Below are positions 60,960-64,000 of a DNA stretch of 64,000 nucleotides, piece after piece. The stretch is taken from contig NC_051441.1 in assembly GCF_001649575.2 (NCBI RefSeq), positions 10,293,308 through 10,357,307 on the forward strand. Reading direction: 5' to 3'. The notes beneath the pieces are model-generated. The model was not told where the DNA came from. It made no database searches and worked only from the letters and a program-made list of their open reading frames with translations. Positions within the stretch are counted from its first letter, which is position 1. Each line of letters begins with the position of its first letter. The DNA is from Kryptolebias marmoratus (lineage: Eukaryota > Chordata > Actinopteri > Cyprinodontiformes > Rivulidae). A program made the position numbers and the translations under genes.

Positions 60960-62800
60960 TAAAAAAAAACAACAACAATCTTATATTTCTATTTCTAACC
61001 CCCGTGTTCGTCATTTTACATTTACGCACTTTTAGGAAATAACTTTATCGGTTGTTCCCCCATCATGATGTGTGGCAGCCTTGTTGAGATTTAATGAGTA
61101 TTTAAGTCATTTTTGAAGTAAAAATACCAAAAACGGTCTAAAATCTTCAGATACACAGAAGATGTTTCTATTTTTTTTATTATTGTAACTATTTGAATAT
61201 GTTGAATTTTTAGAAAAGCCAACATTTTCCCCACTTTTTACATTTTTATTATCTGATACTGTTGCAGTTAAGTTCTTTTTCTCGACCCAAAATTGACTTA
61301 ATCGCTTAAACATTTATGCGTTTTAAATTATCTATAAATTTTAGAAAATCATTTCTGACCGATAGTGACAAATTCTTACCAACGATTTATTACTGGCTTT
61401 AATTATTTAGTTCATTTTTTTTAATTGTTATTATTTTATTTATTTTTATTGGACTGATTAGGCCAACTAGTAAACTCTAAAAAAGGCATTTATACAGTTC
61501 TATTCGATTTGATTAAGATGTCATCACTGTTAGTAGCAGATAAACTGTAAAGATACAATAATATTTTAGTCTAAACGTGGTGTTGCATCAGTCTTCGAGC
61601 TGTTAGAGCATGTTATCGTGAAACTGTATGTTTTCTCCACTCAGTGTGGAAATGCTGGGGGTGCAAACTGTGCACCTCTGGTCTTTAGCAGCCACCACTA
61701 GAGGGCGTTAAATAAAAAGATTTAATTACTTGCAGAATGGTTTAGAAATGTTAGTCAATATTTATGCAAAAGCGCTTTCTAAATGGGATATGAAATAGTC
61801 TAACATTTTATTTGGTCAAATAAAGAAAATCCTACTTGTAGGTTAGGGAAACAAAAACCAGGAGTGAAGAAAAACCTGCATAGTCTCTCCTTACTGGGAT
61901 AATACTTTATTTTTCACATTGTTTTGATCCCCCCCTGGATCTTTTTCAAATCAAAAGATTTTAAAAATACAGAAAATAAACATAGGAACTGTTCATGGGG
62001 TAAGAAGCACCAATGTGGTAATCCAATTTATTGATTCAAAATCCATCATTAATCACAAAATACAATTTTACATCACATATACAATGAAATAACATGTGAA
62101 CATGAAATGTGTGCTTCTTCTACAATTCCATCCATCCATCCATCCATTTTCTTCACCTGCTTTTCCATGCAGGCTCACAGGGAGCTGGTGTGTACCTCCA
62201 GCCTCACACCTGCTGACAATTTAATGTTATTTAGTTAGTAAGAATAACATTTACAGTGTTTATTCTAGGAGGAATGTGAGCATCTGGAGCTGAAAACCCA
62301 TGACATATGAACGATGGCATTGTTTGTCTTATAGGAAGAAAAACTTAAAATAGATATCTAAAATAAAAAAGAAAGCCATTTTGATTCTCTAAAATGTTTG
62401 TAGACATTATGCATTAAAGCAAACACTGTTTGTACAGCAGGGTGATACTTCTTTGACACTTGAGGTTATGTATTTATTTATTGTAGGTGCTTTAAATTCT
62501 TCTACTTTTGTTAACATACCTGTCTGTATTTATAACTATTTCGTTTTAATGTTTGGTATTTTGTTCACATAGAACCGGATGTCGTACACTCAAAGCCAAA
62601 TACACATGTGGGTACAATAAAGGAGCTCTGCTCTGTTCTATTTTATTCAACTTTTTAAAGGATTTGTAGACATCTTAAACTCATCTTTTACTAATACGAT
62701 ATCAGTTCTAGAGACCTTGAAACATAATGGCATAGATGCCTGCTTTGAATATATGTTATAACAGCCTGCCATACACTCACAATAATTCACCACGCCTCAA
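60960..62800. other. AT-rich interval, no gene seen
   Basis: No coding match. It contains a short (TCCA)n run at 62126-62148, followed by sequence like the tail of a common teleost repeat. Otherwise nothing was recognised. Confidence 0.4.
62126..62148 (+). repeat. (TCCA)n run with repeat tail
   Basis: CCATCCATCCATCCATCCAT runs into TTTCTTCACCTGCTTTTCC. CATCCATCCATTTTCT is a very common teleost repeat junction. Confidence 0.55.
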
Positions 62801-62943
62801 CAAAAGCTGCTGTTCTCGTTTCCGGTGTCTTTGCTGCGCGCTGTTGCGCATCTAATGAACATGTTTAACGTGGTTGGGGGTAATTTACCCTCCTGTTCAA
62901 CCACTCTTTGCACCCGAAATGATGAGGAGCACAGAGACGTGCA

Positions 62944-62948
62944 GTGTG

Positions 62949-62979
<31 letters not shown>
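62944..62979 (+). repeat. (TG)n microsatellite
   Basis: About 17 TG units with one interruption (TGCG), about 810 bases before the tfap4 ATG. Confidence 0.9.
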
Positions 62980-63036
62980 CAGGCTGCAGCAGCCCTCCCT
63001 TCAGTGCGCTGTTGCTGTGCAGCGCGGCCAACCCGT

Positions 63037-63609
63037 CAGCTGATCTCTGTTGTTCGAGTGTACGCCCCTATAGTAGACCCCATCTTTATTTACTGGGCTG
63101 TCAGCCTGCCGGTGTCGTCAGGGCTATTGTGTAAAAATAAAAATAAAAAAGAACAATAAAAAAAAAAACAAAAAAAACAACGTACGACTTAAAGCCATGT
63201 GGTTAATAATAAACGCTTCAGCGCGAAGGTTTATGGGTTTATGTTTTATAGGTCCAACTCAAAAAAGACAAGTGAATAGATGCAAGCTATGTGAGAAGAA
63301 AATATTTGTTTAAATTAGCTATCATTTTTTGCTAATTTTCAATTTCATCCCATTTAATGCGTTTTCTGACCAATGTATCTTTGCGCTAAATAGTCCTTTG
63401 TTTACGCGCAGTCCCCCGTCTCTGCGGAAGGAGGCCCTTTTTTGTAGTGCGGTGTGTGACTCCTACCAGCTGTTTCCCGCCTTGAAAGCCATCCGATCAG
63501 CTGCACACACACACACACACACGGTCATGCAGAGGGAGAGAAGGCAAAGGGGGAGGGAGAAAGAGACAGAGGTAGAGCGCCACACACAACGAGGGAACCC
63601 CATCAGCTG
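63037..63609. promoter_or_regulatory. cluster of four CAGCTG E-boxes before tfap4
   Basis: CAGCTG occurs at 63037-63042, 63467-63472, 63498-63503 and 63604-63609. This palindrome is the known AP-4 recognition core. The last is 182 bases before the tfap4 ATG. Random expectation in 573 bases is well below one. Confidence 0.45.
63503..63522 (+). repeat. (CA)n microsatellite near the tfap4 5' end
   Basis: Nine to ten CA units directly after a CAGCTG site, probably within the tfap4 promoter or 5' UTR. Confidence 0.9.
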
Positions 63610-63790
63610 GAAGTCGAGTAACATTACAATCCTCACTCCGGACGAAGGATTCATATCTTCCCTGAGGATCTAACCCACGTCGGATCACGGGCTTTTTTCT
63701 TTTCCTTTTTTTTACCCACGAGGACTGCTTTTTTGTTTTATTTTATTTTTAGTAGGTGGAGGTGGGGGACCAAACTGGCGAGAGGCGAGC

Positions 63791-63879
63791 ATGGAGTATT
63801 TCATGGTACCAGCTCAGAAGGTGCCCTCGTTACAACATTTCAGGAAAACGGACAAAGAAGTGATTGGTGGTCTTTGTAG
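63791..63879 (+). CDS. tfap4: TFAP4 (activating enhancer-binding protein 4), first coding exon
   Basis: TFAP4 is a bHLH-leucine zipper transcription factor that binds CAGCTG as a homodimer (family knowledge). The exon encodes MEYFMVPAQKVPSLQHFRKT and DKEVIGGLC, then AG before a GTGTGT donor. The human protein begins MEYFMVPTQKVPSLQHFRKT EKEVIGGLCS, so the match is almost exact and the split codon AG|C (Ser) fits. Only 29 complete codons are in the window; the bHLH and zipper parts lie beyond the right end. The ATG is fixed by the conserved N-terminus. It is head-to-head with glis2. Confidence 0.95.
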
Positions 63880-64000
63880 GTGTGTAAACCACATGTGCTT
63901 CATTCAATACGATGTGTGTGTGTTATTACTGTAGGAGCTGCGTGGGGACTACATGGCAACAAGCTTCTGATCTGATGTTATTGTGTACGCGACTCACTCA

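Overview
This window is vertebrate nuclear DNA, almost certainly from a ray-finned (teleost) fish. The coding parts are short exons separated by GT-AG introns, codon phases carry cleanly across every junction, and the translated exons match four known vertebrate genes. The rest is AT-rich non-coding DNA with microsatellites and decayed DNA-transposon and retroposon fragments of types common in teleosts. I see no bacterial, phage, CRISPR or operon-like features. The species cannot be fixed from the sequence.

Layout. Positions 1-23177 are, by inference, one large upstream intron of coro7. I found no coronin exon there. It holds several copies of dispersed repeats, Tc1-like relics, two CpG-rich patches near 5.7 and 6.5 kb, and a possible antisense 5' non-coding exon that may belong to vasorin (vasn), a gene nested inside CORO7 in mammals. 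Positions 23178-28308 (+) carry the last 19 coding exons of coro7, about 665 residues; the first ~280 residues lie outside the window. Positions 30173-32240 (+) are the complete five-exon pam16 gene of 127 residues, with a poly(A) signal. Positions 37793-41188 (-) are the complete coding part of glis2: six coding exons, 479 residues and five C2H2 zinc fingers. A long 5' intron probably runs from 41213 to a CpG-rich promoter near 60-61 kb. Positions 63791-63879 (+) are the first coding exon of tfap4, and the gene continues past the window end.

Gene order and orientation (coro7 >, pam16 >, glis2 <, tfap4 >) equal the human 16p13.3 order CORO7-PAM16-GLIS2-TFAP4 read from the other strand, so this is a conserved synteny block. 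The genes do not share a pathway: coro7 acts in actin and Golgi trafficking, pam16 in the mitochondrial protein import motor, and glis2 and tfap4 are transcription factors. coro7 and pam16 are tandem (readthrough is known in human), pam16 and glis2 are tail-to-tail, and glis2 and tfap4 are head-to-head.

I found no convincing new biological system. The best leads are the possible nested antisense exon at 6.4-6.7 kb, a near-perfect short hairpin at 981-1031, a cluster of CAGCTG sites in front of tfap4 (its own binding motif), a DR1-type site at the pam16 promoter, several enhancer-like patches in the big introns, and two dispersed repeat families that I cannot classify. All exon boundaries were read by eye from splice signals, phase and protein similarity; no alignment was run.
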